Source: Aquabacter sp040049275
GTDB taxonomy: Bacteria; Pseudomonadota; Alphaproteobacteria; Rhizobiales; Xanthobacteraceae
Reading direction: 5' to 3'
DNA length: 64,000 nucleotides
NCBI RefSeq assembly: GCF_040049275.1
Contig: NZ_JBDZDT010000003.1
Coordinates: 434,001-498,000 of the forward strand
In this document: positions 33,885 to 43,019 of the stretch, in pieces
Layout of the letters: each line of letters opens with the position of its first letter
Numbering within the stretch: position 1 is the stretch's first letter
The notes under the pieces: model-generated
Databases searched by the model: none
The model's input: the letters and a program-made list of their open reading frames with translations, nothing else
Told to the model about the DNA's origin: nothing
Translations under genes and position numbers: made by a program

Positions 33885-36800
33885 TGCGAGCCCTGCGCCT
33901 CACCCTCTGGTCCCTCGCCACGCTCATCGTCTGCGTGGTGGCGATCGTGGCCGCCCTGTTCGGGCTCGCGCAGACCGCGTTCGGGCGCGCCTATATCGCC
34001 GAGCTTGCGAGCCGCCTCGCCTCCTCGAACGGGCTTCGCGTCGAGGTCTCGGGGCTCACCGGCTTCGTGCCCACGAACATCCGCGTGGCGCGCATCGTGC
34101 TCGCCGATCCGAAGGGGACATTCGCCGAGGTGGAGGATCTGGGGCTTGCCTGGGACCCGCTGGCGATCCTCTCCGGCACGGTCTCGGTCCAGACCCTGGA
34201 AGCGGCGCGGGTGAGCGTGCTGCGCGCGCCCGAACTGCCGCCCTCGGAGACGCCCGCGCAGAGCAGCGGCCCGCCCGCCGTGCGCGTGGTGGTAGACCGG
34301 CTGGCCTTGCCGCAGATCGAACTGGCCGAGCCGGTCATGGGCACTCCCGCGCATTTCAGCTTCGAGGCGGGCCTGCGCCTCATGGAGCCCGCCCGCGGCC
34401 TCTCCGTGCAATTCGACCTGGAACGGCGCGATGCCGAGGGCGCGGTGAAGGGCACCGTGCGCTACGCCCCCGAAGGGCGGCAGCTCGATCTCGACCTCAC
34501 CGCCCGCGAACCGCCGGGCGGCGTGGTGGCACGCCTTGCCGGCCTCGACGGGCTCCCGGCGCTCGATGCCAGCATCAAGGGCGCCGGCACGCTGGACGAC
34601 TGGAAGGGCACGCTTGCGGCCTCCGCCGGAAACGTGGTGCATCTCGACGGCACCGCTGCCATCGCCGCCACTAACGGCGCGCATGTGGTGACGTTCGCGG
34701 CAGACGGGGACGTGGCCCGTGCCTTGCCGGCCAATGTGGCGCCCCTGCTTGAAGGCGAGGCAAGCCTCCGCACGGAAGTTCGCATCGACCCGGCCTTCAA
34801 CGTCGATATCCGCCGCTTCGTCCTCACCTCCGCCGGCCTTTCCGCCGAGGTGACCGGCACCATCGACGCCGCCCAGAAGGCGAACCTCGCCTTCGGCGCC
34901 AACCTCGGCGATGCGGCCCGCTTCGCCGCCCTCGCCCCCGGCATCACCTGGACCGCCGCGCGGCTCAACGGAACCCTGACGGGGACGCAGGATGCGCCGG
35001 TCCTCACCGCCACTGTGGACGCCGAGAACCTCTCCGGCGCGGGCTATGGCGCGCGCAGCCTGAAAGTGGTGGCCGGCACCGCGCCCGGCCCGTCGGGCGT
35101 GGTGTTCATCAATGCCGACGTAACGGCGGACGGCCTTTCGGCCGACGATCGTGCGGTGGCCCAGGCACTCGGCGCCGGGGGCACGCTCAGCGTGCGCGGC
35201 GAATGGGCGAAGGGCGCGGAGCCCGCTTTGACTGGCGCCAATGTGCGCCTGCCGGCGGTGGACCTCACCTTCGCCGGGCGGGCGACGCAGGACACCATCC
35301 GGGGCACGCTCAACCTGCCCCGCCTCGATTTGACCGCCTTTGCCCCCCTCGCGGGCAGGCCGTTGCACGGCATCGTCGCCCTGGACGCGAACGTGACCCG
35401 CGACGGCCGGCAGGGCGCTTTGGCGTTGGACCTGAAGGGCACGTCCCGGGGCGTCTCCACGGGCGATGCCACCATTGACGGCATTGCCGGCGGGGATGCC
35501 AGCTTCGCGGGCGGCCTCTCCTATGCGCCGGACGGCGCCATCGCCGTGCGCAATCTGAAGGTGGCGGCCTCCGGCGCCGACCTCTCGGTCAATGGCCGCA
35601 TCGACACGTCTACCGCCAATCTCTCCGGCACCATCGCCCTGCCGGACCTGAAGCGGCTCGACCCGCGCCTTGAAGGCGCCGGGCGCGGGCAAGCCACCTT
35701 CTCCGGCCGGCTCGCCGCGCTGGATGTGACCGGCCAGCTTGCGGTGGACCAGGGCGCGGCCATGGGGCGGCCCATCCGGGGCCTCACCCTCGACTTCACC
35801 GCCCGCGACCTCACCGGCCGCGTTGGCGGGACGGCGCGCCTTTCGGGCGATGTGGGCGGCAAGGCGGCGCGGGGTGAAGCGGCCTTCTCCACCGGCGCGG
35901 ACAACAGCCGCAGCGCATCCGGCCTCGATCTCTCGGTGGGCTCGGCGCGCCTCACCGGCGCGCTGACGGCGACGCCCGCCGGGCTGCTCACGGGCAATCT
36001 CGCCATCGCGGCGCAGGACCTCTCCGACATCTCGCCTCTCGTGCTCGACGAACTGGCCGGGCGCGCCGACGGCACGCTGGTGCTGGACGTGCTCAACGGC
36101 GCCCAGCGCATCGCCATTAAGGGCGCCCTTGCTAACGTGGCCGCTGCCGGCCAGCGCGTAGCCGATGCCAAGTTCGACTTCACGGTCACCGACCCGCGCG
36201 TCTCCGCCGCCCTCGCCGGCACCGTGGAGGCGAGCGGCATCGCCGCCGGCAGCGTCACTGTGGACCGGCTCCGGCTGGTCGCTGCGCCGGCCAATGGCGG
36301 CACCGGGCTCACTTTGGACGCCGCAGCCCAGGGCGCCACCGTCACCGCCTCCGGCCGCGCGGCCTCCGCCGATGGCGCCCAGACCTTCCGGCTCGAGACG
36401 CTGCGCCTGACCCGCGAGCGCACGACGCTCGCCCTCACCGCCCCCGCCACCTTCACCTATCGCGACGGCGCCGCCACCCTCGACCGGCTCGCCCTCAATG
36501 CCGGGGGCGGCACGCTGGCGGTGCAGGGCCGCTTCGGCGATGCGCTGGATGCCACCGTGGAGGCGCGCGCCATCCCGCTCGCCCTCGCGGCGCTGGCCAG
36601 TCCCGGCCTCAACCTTTCCGGCACCCTCGCCGCCAATGCCCGCATCACAGGCAGCCCGCAGGCGCCCACGGGTCGCTACGACGTCACCATCCTGCGCCTC
36701 ACCTCGCCGGAAGTGGCGCGGGCCGGCGTCGGCCCCTACGACATCCGCGTGAACGGCAATCTTGACGCCGGTCGGGCGGGCGTGAACGCCACCATTTCCG

Positions 36801-38158
36801 GTCCCTCTCTGGCAGGGGTTACCGTCAACGGTTCCGTCCCCATCTCCGAAGGCGGGCTGGACCTCGCCGTGCGCGGCAACATCTCGCTCGCCATCGCCAA
36901 CGCGCTGCTCGCCACCACCGGCGCGCGGGCGGCCGGCACCGCCGCCTTGGACGCAACCCTGCGCGGCACCTTCGATGCGCCGCGTGCGGGCGGCACCGTG
37001 CGCATCACCGGCGGGCGCTACGAGGACGCGCCCAACGGCGTCACCATCGAGCGCATCGAGGCGGTGCTCACCGGCACGGACCAGACCGTCACCCTCTCCT
37101 CCTTCCGGGCCGGGACGCCCAATGGCGGCAGCATCCAGGCGCAGGGCAACGTGGCGCTGAACCCCTCCGCCGGCTTCCCCGGCCAAGTGGAGGTGACGCT
37201 GAACAATGCGGGGCTGGTGAACAGCGAACTCATCCGCTTCGTCACGGACGGGCGGGTGAATATCGGCGGCGCCTTCGCCACGCGGCCCACGGTGGCCGGG
37301 CGCATCGACGTGCGCAATCTGGACGTGAACCTGCCGGACCGGCTGCCGGGCGGCAGCGCGGCGAACATCAATGTGCGCCACGTGAACCTCCCCCCGGGCG
37401 CCAACCCCGCCGCCCCGCGGCAGCCGCGGCAGCGGGGCGCGCGCTCCGCCGGCGCCTTCATCGCAGACCTCGACCTGACCGTGGCCGCCCCCACCCGCAT
37501 CTTCGTGCGCGGCATGGGCATGGAGGCGGAGATGGGCGGCACGCTCCAATTGCGCGGCACCAGCGCCGAGCCCGTCACCGTGGGCGGCTTCGAAATGCTG
37601 CGCGGGCGCCTCGACATCCTCGGGCGGCGGCTCGATTTCACCCGCGGCCGGCTGACCTTCAACGGCTCGACCGACCCCGACCTCGACTTCATCGCGGAGA
37701 GCGTGGCGGCGGACGTGACGGCCCGCATCCTCATCACCGGCAAGGCGTCCCAGCCGGAAGTCGCCTTCTCCTCCACCCCCTATCTGCCGCAGGACGAGGT
37801 GGTGGCGCGGCTGCTGTTCGGCCGCTCCACGGGGCAGCTCGGCGCCGGCCAGGCGCTCCAGGTGGCGCAGGCGGTGGCGACTCTCTCCGGTACCGGCCAG
37901 GGGACCCTTGGAAACCTGCGCCGCTCACTCGGCCTCGACAGCCTGGACGTGGGCCTGAACTCCGCCGGAACGGGCGGGCAGATCGGCCTCGGCCGGAGGC
38001 TCAACGACAACATCTCGTTGGGCGTGCGCCAGGGCACCACCTCCACCTCCACCCAGGCCACCATCGACATCGATCTCGGCAAGAACATCCGCCTCCAGGG
38101 CGCGACGGGCGCGGACGGCGGCACCTCGGTGGGCATCGGCGCGCAGTGGGATTATTGA
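33884..38158 (+). CDS. tamB: Translocation and assembly module TamB
   Basis: 1424-residue AsmA-like protein anchored in the inner membrane by residues 5-30 and spanning the periplasm to TamA. The ATG at 33884 overlaps the tamA stop (TGATG), so translation is coupled. The bulk is repetitive beta-strand sequence rich in Ala, Gly and Thr. The C-terminal 300 residues are the TamB/DUF490 domain: LRGTSAEPVTVGGFEMLRGRLDILGRRLDF in pieces, then GKASQPEVAFSSTPYLPQDEVVARLLFGRS, and the ending GAQWDY-type aromatic terminus. Recent work on the family supports phospholipid transport. It converges on the pyridoxamine-oxidase-like gene. Confidence 0.95.
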   Translation: MRALRLTLWSLATLIVCVVAIVAALFGLAQTAFGRAYIAELASRLASSNGLRVEVSGLTGFVPTNIRVARIVLADPKGTFAEVEDLGLAWDPLAILSGTVSVQTLEAARVSVLRAPELPPSETPAQSSGPPAVRVVVDRLALPQIELAEPVMGTPAHFSFEAGLRLMEPARGLSVQFDLERRDAEGAVKGTVRYAPEGRQLDLDLTAREPPGGVVARLAGLDGLPALDASIKGAGTLDDWKGTLAASAGNVVHLDGTAAIAATNGAHVVTFAADGDVARALPANVAPLLEGEASLRTEVRIDPAFNVDIRRFVLTSAGLSAEVTGTIDAAQKANLAFGANLGDAARFAALAPGITWTAARLNGTLTGTQDAPVLTATVDAENLSGAGYGARSLKVVAGTAPGPSGVVFINADVTADGLSADDRAVAQALGAGGTLSVRGEWAKGAEPALTGANVRLPAVDLTFAGRATQDTIRGTLNLPRLDLTAFAPLAGRPLHGIVALDANVTRDGRQGALALDLKGTSRGVSTGDATIDGIAGGDASFAGGLSYAPDGAIAVRNLKVAASGADLSVNGRIDTSTANLSGTIALPDLKRLDPRLEGAGRGQATFSGRLAALDVTGQLAVDQGAAMGRPIRGLTLDFTARDLTGRVGGTARLSGDVGGKAARGEAAFSTGADNSRSASGLDLSVGSARLTGALTATPAGLLTGNLAIAAQDLSDISPLVLDELAGRADGTLVLDVLNGAQRIAIKGALANVAAAGQRVADAKFDFTVTDPRVSAALAGTVEASGIAAGSVTVDRLRLVAAPANGGTGLTLDAAAQGATVTASGRAASADGAQTFRLETLRLTRERTTLALTAPATFTYRDGAATLDRLALNAGGGTLAVQGRFGDALDATVEARAIPLALAALASPGLNLSGTLAANARITGSPQAPTGRYDVTILRLTSPEVARAGVGPYDIRVNGNLDAGRAGVNATISGPSLAGVTVNGSVPISEGGLDLAVRGNISLAIANALLATTGARAAGTAALDATLRGTFDAPRAGGTVRITGGRYEDAPNGVTIERIEAVLTGTDQTVTLSSFRAGTPNGGSIQAQGNVALNPSAGFPGQVEVTLNNAGLVNSELIRFVTDGRVNIGGAFATRPTVAGRIDVRNLDVNLPDRLPGGSAANINVRHVNLPPGANPAAPRQPRQRGARSAGAFIADLDLTVAAPTRIFVRGMGMEAEMGGTLQLRGTSAEPVTVGGFEMLRGRLDILGRRLDFTRGRLTFNGSTDPDLDFIAESVAADVTARILITGKASQPEVAFSSTPYLPQDEVVARLLFGRSTGQLGAGQALQVAQAVATLSGTGQGTLGNLRRSLGLDSLDVGLNSAGTGGQIGLGRRLNDNISLGVRQGTTSTSTQATIDIDLGKNIRLQGATGADGGTSVGIGAQWDY

Positions 38159-38168
38159 GACCCGTCGC

Positions 38169-38621
38169 TCAGACCGTCACGAGATCGGCATGGCCGAAGC
38201 CTTTGGTGTAATCGAGCACCGAGATCACCATGGGCTCCACCCTGAAGATTCTCACCTCGTCCCGGGTCGGCATCTTCACCGGCAAGACCGTGGAGGACGG
38301 ATATTTCAGCGGCAGCATCGCGAGCGCCTTGTCCGCCTCTTCGGCGTCCGTAACGACCACGGCATGCGCCGCCATGGAGAGGCCGCTGATGGTCCAGAGG
38401 TCGGCCGTGTCGTGGTCGATGGTGAGCGAGAGCCGGCTGTCACGGGCGAGGTTTGCGGCCTTCTGGCTATCTAGAGCGCACAGGAAATAAAGGACCAAGC
38501 CGTCGTTCACATAGCCCACCGTGGTGGCCTGCGGCCACCCGTCCGGCCGCAGCGTCGCCACCGTCATGATGCGGTGCTCGTCGAGCAGCGCGAGCACCTT
38601 CCGCCTGATTTCATCGTCCAT
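38169..38621 (-). CDS. Pyridoxamine 5'-phosphate oxidase-like flavin-binding protein
   Basis: 150 residues with the split beta-barrel of the PNPOx-like family: LLDEHRIMTVATLRPDGWPQATTVGYV, in pieces, is the typical opening strand pair, then LYFLCALDSQKAANLARDSRLSLTID, the K-x-x-N-L-x-x-D/N-x-R-hairpin that contacts FMN phosphate or F420. No catalytic assignment can be made. The family includes general stress proteins and heme- or F420-binding enzymes. It converges on tamB with only 10 nt between stops. Confidence 0.85.
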   Translation of the reverse strand: MDDEIRRKVLALLDEHRIMTVATLRPDGWPQATTVGYVNDGLVLYFLCALDSQKAANLARDSRLSLTIDHDTADLWTISGLSMAAHAVVVTDAEEADKALAMLPLKYPSSTVLPVKMPTRDEVRIFRVEPMVISVLDYTKGFGHADLVTV

Positions 38622-38774
38622 GGGCCGTCTCGCATCCAGGAGCTACAGATAGAAGGATGCGCTGCGCGCCTCAGGCGGCGTTGATGCGGGTCAAGCAAAA
38701 GAAAGATCACGCGTCGCAGGCGAAGCGGCGCGCGAATCTCTAGATTGGCGCCAAGGACCACGCGGGACGATGTC

Positions 38775-39953
38775 GTGACGAAAACCTATGATGTGGTGAT
38801 CGTGGGCGGGGCGGTGATGGGGTCGTCCATCGCCTGCCACCTCGCCGCCGATCCCGCCTTCTCCGGCCGCGTGCTGGTGCTGGAGCAGGACCCGAGCTAC
38901 CAAAGCTGTGCCTCGGCCCTGTCTGCCGCCTCCATCCGCCAGCAATATTCCTGCGCCATCAATGTGGAGATCTCGCTCTACGGCATCCGCTTCCTCAGGG
39001 AGATCGGCACGCGGCTGGAGGTGGGCGGCGAGCGGCCGGACATCGGCCTGAAGGAAGGCGGCTATCTCTTCCTCGCGGCGCCCGGGCAGGAGGCCGCCAT
39101 GCGGCAGGCCAACGCACTGCAAAGCGGGCTCGGCGCGGACGTGGCGCTGCTCGATCCCCCGGCGCTTGGCGCGCGCTTCCCCTGGCTCGACACAAACGGG
39201 CTCGCGCTGGGGAGCCTCGGCCTCACCGGCGAGGGCTGGTTCGATGGCTACGGCCTCATGCAGGCCTTCCGCAGGAAGGCCCGCGCCCTCGGGGTCAGCT
39301 ACGCCCATGCGCGGGCGGTCGGCCTGGAGATGACAGGCGGGCGCATCAGCGCCGTGCGGCTCGAAGACGGCAGCATTGTCGACTGCGGGGCCGTGGTGAA
39401 TGCCGCCGGCACGGGCGGGGCGGAATTCGCGAAAACCGCCGGCATCGACCTGCCGGTCCGGACGCGCAAAAGGATGATCTTCACCTTCACCTGCGCCGAT
39501 GACGTGAAGGACTGCCCGCTCCTCATCGACCCCACCGGCGTTTATGTGCGCCCGGAAGGGACGGGGTTTCTGTGCGGCACCTCGCCCCCGCCGGAGGAGG
39601 ACCCCGACAGCGCGGATTTCGAGGTGGACCACACGCTGTTCGAAGAACGCATCTGGCCGGTGCTGGCAGCACGTATCCCGGCGTTCGAGCGCATCCGGCC
39701 GGGCCGGGCCTGGGCCGGGCATTACGACCTCAATTTGTTCGACCAGAACGCCATTCTCGGCCCGGCGCCAAACGTGCCGAACCTCTATCTCTGCAACGGC
39801 TTTTCCGGCCACGGCCTGCAGCAGGCGCCCGCCGTGGGGCGGGGCCTTGCGGAGCTGATCGTCCATGGCCGCTATGTCACCCTCGACCTCTCCCCGCTCG
39901 GCTACGACCGGCTCCTGAACGGCCAGCCGCTGACCGAGGCGAAGGTGGTGTGA
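38775..39953 (+). CDS. FAD-dependent oxidoreductase (DAO family, FOXRED1-like)
   Basis: 392 residues from the GTG at 38775; an in-frame TTG at 38745 would add ten. The FAD-binding VVIVGGAVMGSSIACHLA opens the protein. The IRQQYSCAINVEISLYGIRFL segment and the end NGFSGHGLQQAPAVGRGLAELI resemble FOXRED1 and related sarcosine/glycine-oxidase-type amine oxidases. The substrate is probably an amine or amino acid; I cannot say which. It is followed by a hairpin (39960-39996) and then a region of AT-rich palindromes in front of the hydrolase gene, so it is likely a separate unit. Confidence 0.85.
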   Translation: MTKTYDVVIVGGAVMGSSIACHLAADPAFSGRVLVLEQDPSYQSCASALSAASIRQQYSCAINVEISLYGIRFLREIGTRLEVGGERPDIGLKEGGYLFLAAPGQEAAMRQANALQSGLGADVALLDPPALGARFPWLDTNGLALGSLGLTGEGWFDGYGLMQAFRRKARALGVSYAHARAVGLEMTGGRISAVRLEDGSIVDCGAVVNAAGTGGAEFAKTAGIDLPVRTRKRMIFTFTCADDVKDCPLLIDPTGVYVRPEGTGFLCGTSPPPEEDPDSADFEVDHTLFEERIWPVLAARIPAFERIRPGRAWAGHYDLNLFDQNAILGPAPNVPNLYLCNGFSGHGLQQAPAVGRGLAELIVHGRYVTLDLSPLGYDRLLNGQPLTEAKVV

Positions 39954-39959
39954 GCGGCA

Positions 39960-39996
39960 TCAGGTGGATGATAGGCCAGAGGCTTTCGCCACCTGA
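39960..39996 (+). terminator. Hairpin after the FAD oxidoreductase gene
   Basis: TCAGGTGG and CCACCTGA pair over 8 bp with a 21-nt loop that contains its own GCC/GGC pairing. It begins 7 nt after the stop. No T-run, so termination is only likely. Confidence 0.5.
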
Positions 39997-39998
39997 GA

Positions 39999-40093
39999 TT
40001 GAAATCGATTATTATTGCGCTTCGAAATGCACATTCTGGCCAAGCCTTGTCTTGTGAAGACACAAATCGGGCCGCAATTGAAAAATCGATTTT
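39999..40093 (+). promoter_or_regulatory. Paired ATCGAT palindromes upstream of the hydrolase gene
   Basis: TTGAAATCGATT (39999-40010) and TTGAAAAATCGATTTTC (40078-40094) are two related sites about 80 bp apart. The second contains the perfect 12-bp palindrome AAAATCGATTTT (40082-40093). They lie in a markedly AT-rich stretch 55-150 bp before the hydrolase ATG. The layout suggests a loop-forming operator; the regulator is not in the immediate vicinity. Confidence 0.55.
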
Positions 40094-40147
40094 CATTTGG
40101 TATGACTCCGCCCAACGAAAAGCGCCCGCCGGCGCAGGGAGAAGCCC

Positions 40148-41851
40148 ATGAGCCAGGAGCAGGCCGCGGCCATCGCCGCCACCAATCTCATTTTCGAGAA
40201 GGACGTGCCGGTCCCCGTCTCCGACGGGCTGGTGCTGCGCGCCAATGTGTTCCGGCCCAAGGCGGAGGGGCGCTATCCCGTGGTCATGGCCATGGGCATT
40301 TACGGCAAGGACGCCCATTTCGCCGATGCCTTCAAGACCCAGTGGGACAACCTGCTGCGCATCTATCCCGAGCTCTGCGCCAACGGCTCCACCGGCCATT
40401 ACCTGCGCTGGGAGAATGTGGACCCTGAGCGCTGGGTGCCCGACGGCTATGTGGTGGTGACAGTGGATTCCCGCGGCAGCGGCAAGTCGCCGGGCTATCT
40501 CGACCCCTTCTCGCCCCGCGAGACCGCCGATTTCCACGATGCCATCGAATGGGCGGCCGCCCAGCCCTGGTCCAACGGCAAGGTGGGCCTCATCGGCATC
40601 TCCTATTTCGCCATCAAGCAATGGCAGGTGGCCGCGCTCCAGCCGCCGCACCTCGCCGCCATCGTGCCGTGGGAAGGCGCCAACGATTTCTATCGCGACT
40701 GGAGCCACCATGGCGGCATCTTCTCCGCCGGCTTCCCCACCGCATGGTGGCCGCGCCAGGCGCTGGTGAACCAGCACGGCAGCGGGGAGAGCACCTATCG
40801 CGATCGCGACACCGGCGAGCGCACCACCGGCCCGGCGCTGAGCAAGGACATGCTCGCCGGCAGCCGCACCGACCATCCCGTCGACCTCTTCGCCCATTCC
40901 CTGGACGATGCGTGGCACAGGGAACGCTCCGCCGACCTCTCCCGCGTCACCGTGCCGGTGCTTTCGGCGGGAAACTGGGGTGGCCCGGGCATCCATCTGC
41001 GCGGCAACATCAACGGCTTCCTGGAGGCGGCTTCCTCACAGAAGTGGCTGTCGGTGCATGTGGGCACCCACTATGACAGCTTCTACCTGCCCTCCTATGT
41101 GGAGATGCAGAAGCGCTTCTTCGGCCATTTCCTCAAGGGCGAGGCGAATGGCTGGGACGAGACCCCGCCGGTGCGCATCGAGGTGCGCCGGCCCGATGGC
41201 GCCACTGAGCGCTTCGAAAAGGAATGGCCGCTCGCCCGCACGAAATGGGCGCCCTTCCACCTGAATGCCGAAGGGCATGTCCTTTCCGAAACGGCGCCCG
41301 GCGCCGTGGCCAAAACGGCGTTCGAGGCGCTGGGGGCGGGGCTCGATTTCTCCACCGTTCCGTTCGCGCGCGAAATGGAGTTCACCGGCCCGCTGGCGGC
41401 GAAGCTGTTCGTCTCCTCCTCCACCACCGATATCGACCTGTTCCTCACGTTGCGCCTGCTCGATCCCGAGGGGCAGGAGGTGCGGTTCGTGGGCGCCCAC
41501 GAGCCGGTGCCGGTGGCGCGTGGCTGGCAGCGCGCCTCGCACCGGAAGACCGATCCGGCCCGCTCCTTGCCCCATCGCCCGTGGCACACCCATGACGAGG
41601 TGCAGAAGCTCACCCCCGGCGAGGTCTATGAGGTGGACGTGGAGATCTGGCCCACCAGCATCGCCGTGCCGGCCGGCTACCGGCTGGTGCTGACGGTCCA
41701 GGGCCGCGACTTCGAATATGACGGCCTGCCCGGCCGCATCCTCCACAACAGCGCGCAGGACCGGCCCGTCTCCGAGTTCGGCGGCACCACCACTCTCCAT
41801 ACGGGCGGCGCGCACGCCTCCCATCTGCTGCTGCCGCTCATCCCAGGCTGA
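40148..41851 (+). CDS. CocE/NonD-family alpha/beta hydrolase (X-Pro dipeptidyl-peptidase type)
   Basis: 567 residues: an S15-type alpha/beta hydrolase domain (about 15-340) followed by a beta-sandwich (PepX_C, about 370-567). The nucleophile sits in GISYFA, after VTVDSRGSGKSPG, the typical D-x-R-G-x-G-x-S loop. An acid in DDAWHRERSAD and a histidine in VGTHYDSFYLP complete a plausible triad. Family members cut esters or amides (cocaine esterase, glutaryl-7-ACA acylase, X-Pro peptidase). No signal peptide, so cytoplasmic. GGGAGAAGCCC precedes the ATG. The orphan binding protein follows by 51 nt and probably shares the transcript. Confidence 0.88.
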   Translation: MSQEQAAAIAATNLIFEKDVPVPVSDGLVLRANVFRPKAEGRYPVVMAMGIYGKDAHFADAFKTQWDNLLRIYPELCANGSTGHYLRWENVDPERWVPDGYVVVTVDSRGSGKSPGYLDPFSPRETADFHDAIEWAAAQPWSNGKVGLIGISYFAIKQWQVAALQPPHLAAIVPWEGANDFYRDWSHHGGIFSAGFPTAWWPRQALVNQHGSGESTYRDRDTGERTTGPALSKDMLAGSRTDHPVDLFAHSLDDAWHRERSADLSRVTVPVLSAGNWGGPGIHLRGNINGFLEAASSQKWLSVHVGTHYDSFYLPSYVEMQKRFFGHFLKGEANGWDETPPVRIEVRRPDGATERFEKEWPLARTKWAPFHLNAEGHVLSETAPGAVAKTAFEALGAGLDFSTVPFAREMEFTGPLAAKLFVSSSTTDIDLFLTLRLLDPEGQEVRFVGAHEPVPVARGWQRASHRKTDPARSLPHRPWHTHDEVQKLTPGEVYEVDVEIWPTSIAVPAGYRLVLTVQGRDFEYDGLPGRILHNSAQDRPVSEFGGTTTLHTGGAHASHLLLPLIPG

Positions 41852-41902
41852 TCGCGAACAACAGGACCGCCGCGCCAAAGCGGCGGCCAGGAGGAGACGC
41901 CC

Positions 41903-42892
41903 ATGCCCAACGCCAAGATGCTCACCCTGGACCGCCGGGCGGTCCTGCGCGGCACGCTCGCCGCCGGCCTCGCCGCCACCCTGCCGGGCGCGGCATGGGC
42001 GGCGGATTTCCCAACCAAGCCCATCCGCCTCGTCTGCCCGTTCGCGCCGGGAGTCTCCACGGATGTTCTCGCCCGCGCCTTCGCCAAGGACATGTCACAG
42101 GATCTCGGCCAGCCCGTGGTGGTGGAGAACCGGCCCGGCGCCAATGGCGTCCTCGCCTCCACCGTGGTGGCGAAATCTCCGGCGGACGGCTACACGCTGC
42201 TCTTCACCACCGGCTCGCACGTCGCCAACGCGGCCATGGCCACGAACCTGCAATACCGGCCGGTGGATGATTTCACCGCCCTCTTCCTGGCGGCCCAGTC
42301 TTACGGGCTGGCGCTGGTGGCCACCAAATATGACAGCGTCGCCGACATCGTCGCGGCGGCGAAGAAGGCGCCCGGCAAGCTCACCTATGCCACCTCCGGC
42401 GTCGGCAACGTGACCCATGTGGCGGGGGCGGTGTTCGAGAAGGTGGCGGGCATCGACCTCATCGATGTGCCCTATAATTCCCCCACCCTCTCCACCGACG
42501 TCATGGGCGGACAGGTGGACATGACCTTCATCTCCACCGTCACCGCCGTGCCGCTGATGAAGACCGGCAAGGTGAAGGTGCTCGCCACCACGGGCACCAT
42601 GCGCCCGCCGACCCTGCCTGACGTGCCCACCTTCCAGCAGCTCGGCTACAAGGATTTCGACATCACCGGCTATTTCGGCATGCTCGCGCCGGCGAACCTG
42701 CCACCGGAGATCACCGCCATCCTCTATCGCTCCCTGAAGAAGGCCGGCGAGACCAAGGAGGTGCGGGATCTCTTGGCGGAATCGAGCCTCTACCCCTCCG
42801 ACCTCGACCCCAGGGGCTTCGACGCCTTCCTGCGCAAGGACCTCGCTTACCAGACCACGCTCATGAAGGAACTGGGCATCCAGATGCAGTGA
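41903..42892 (+). CDS. Bug-family periplasmic solute-binding protein (TctC type)
   Basis: 329 residues, exported by a leader with a twin-arginine-like DRRAVLRGTLAAG (10-22), cut near AWA-ADF. Mature part: PTKPIRLVCPFAPG, the Bug opening, then VVENRPGANG, KSPADGYTLLF and the DVPTF-type segment LPDVPTFQQLGY. Bug proteins bind carboxylated ligands for tripartite tricarboxylate transporters, but no tctA/tctB is nearby, so this is one of the many orphans. The neighbouring hydrolase suggests the ligand is an ester or amide, or its acid. AGGAGGAGAC precedes the ATG. Confidence 0.92.
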   Translation: MPNAKMLTLDRRAVLRGTLAAGLAATLPGAAWAADFPTKPIRLVCPFAPGVSTDVLARAFAKDMSQDLGQPVVVENRPGANGVLASTVVAKSPADGYTLLFTTGSHVANAAMATNLQYRPVDDFTALFLAAQSYGLALVATKYDSVADIVAAAKKAPGKLTYATSGVGNVTHVAGAVFEKVAGIDLIDVPYNSPTLSTDVMGGQVDMTFISTVTAVPLMKTGKVKVLATTGTMRPPTLPDVPTFQQLGYKDFDITGYFGMLAPANLPPEITAILYRSLKKAGETKEVRDLLAESSLYPSDLDPRGFDAFLRKDLAYQTTLMKELGIQMQ

Positions 42893-42914
42893 GGGGCGAG
42901 TCGTCCTGTCCGCC

Positions 42915-43005
42915 TGTCATGCCCGGGCTCGACCCGGGCATCTCCTTTAGAACCGGGTGCGCCAGGACTCCCAGAAGATCCCCGGATCAAGTCCGGGGAT
43001 GACGG
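42915..43005. repeat. Family P composite repeat between convergent genes
   Basis: Core one ATGCCCGGG-CTCGA-CCCGGGCAT, core two TCCCCGGA-TCAAG-TCCGGGGA, with outer GTCAT/ATGAC ends inverted. Between the Bug gene and the convergent TRAP permease gene. Confidence 0.85.
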
Positions 43006-43019
43006 GAGAAGGATGGCTT

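Noticed and set aside
33857..37549. A 1230-residue open frame opposite tamB
   Set aside because: Same artefact: low-complexity Gly/Ala/Arg/His translation and no ribosome site, while tamB on the plus strand has a clear domain structure.
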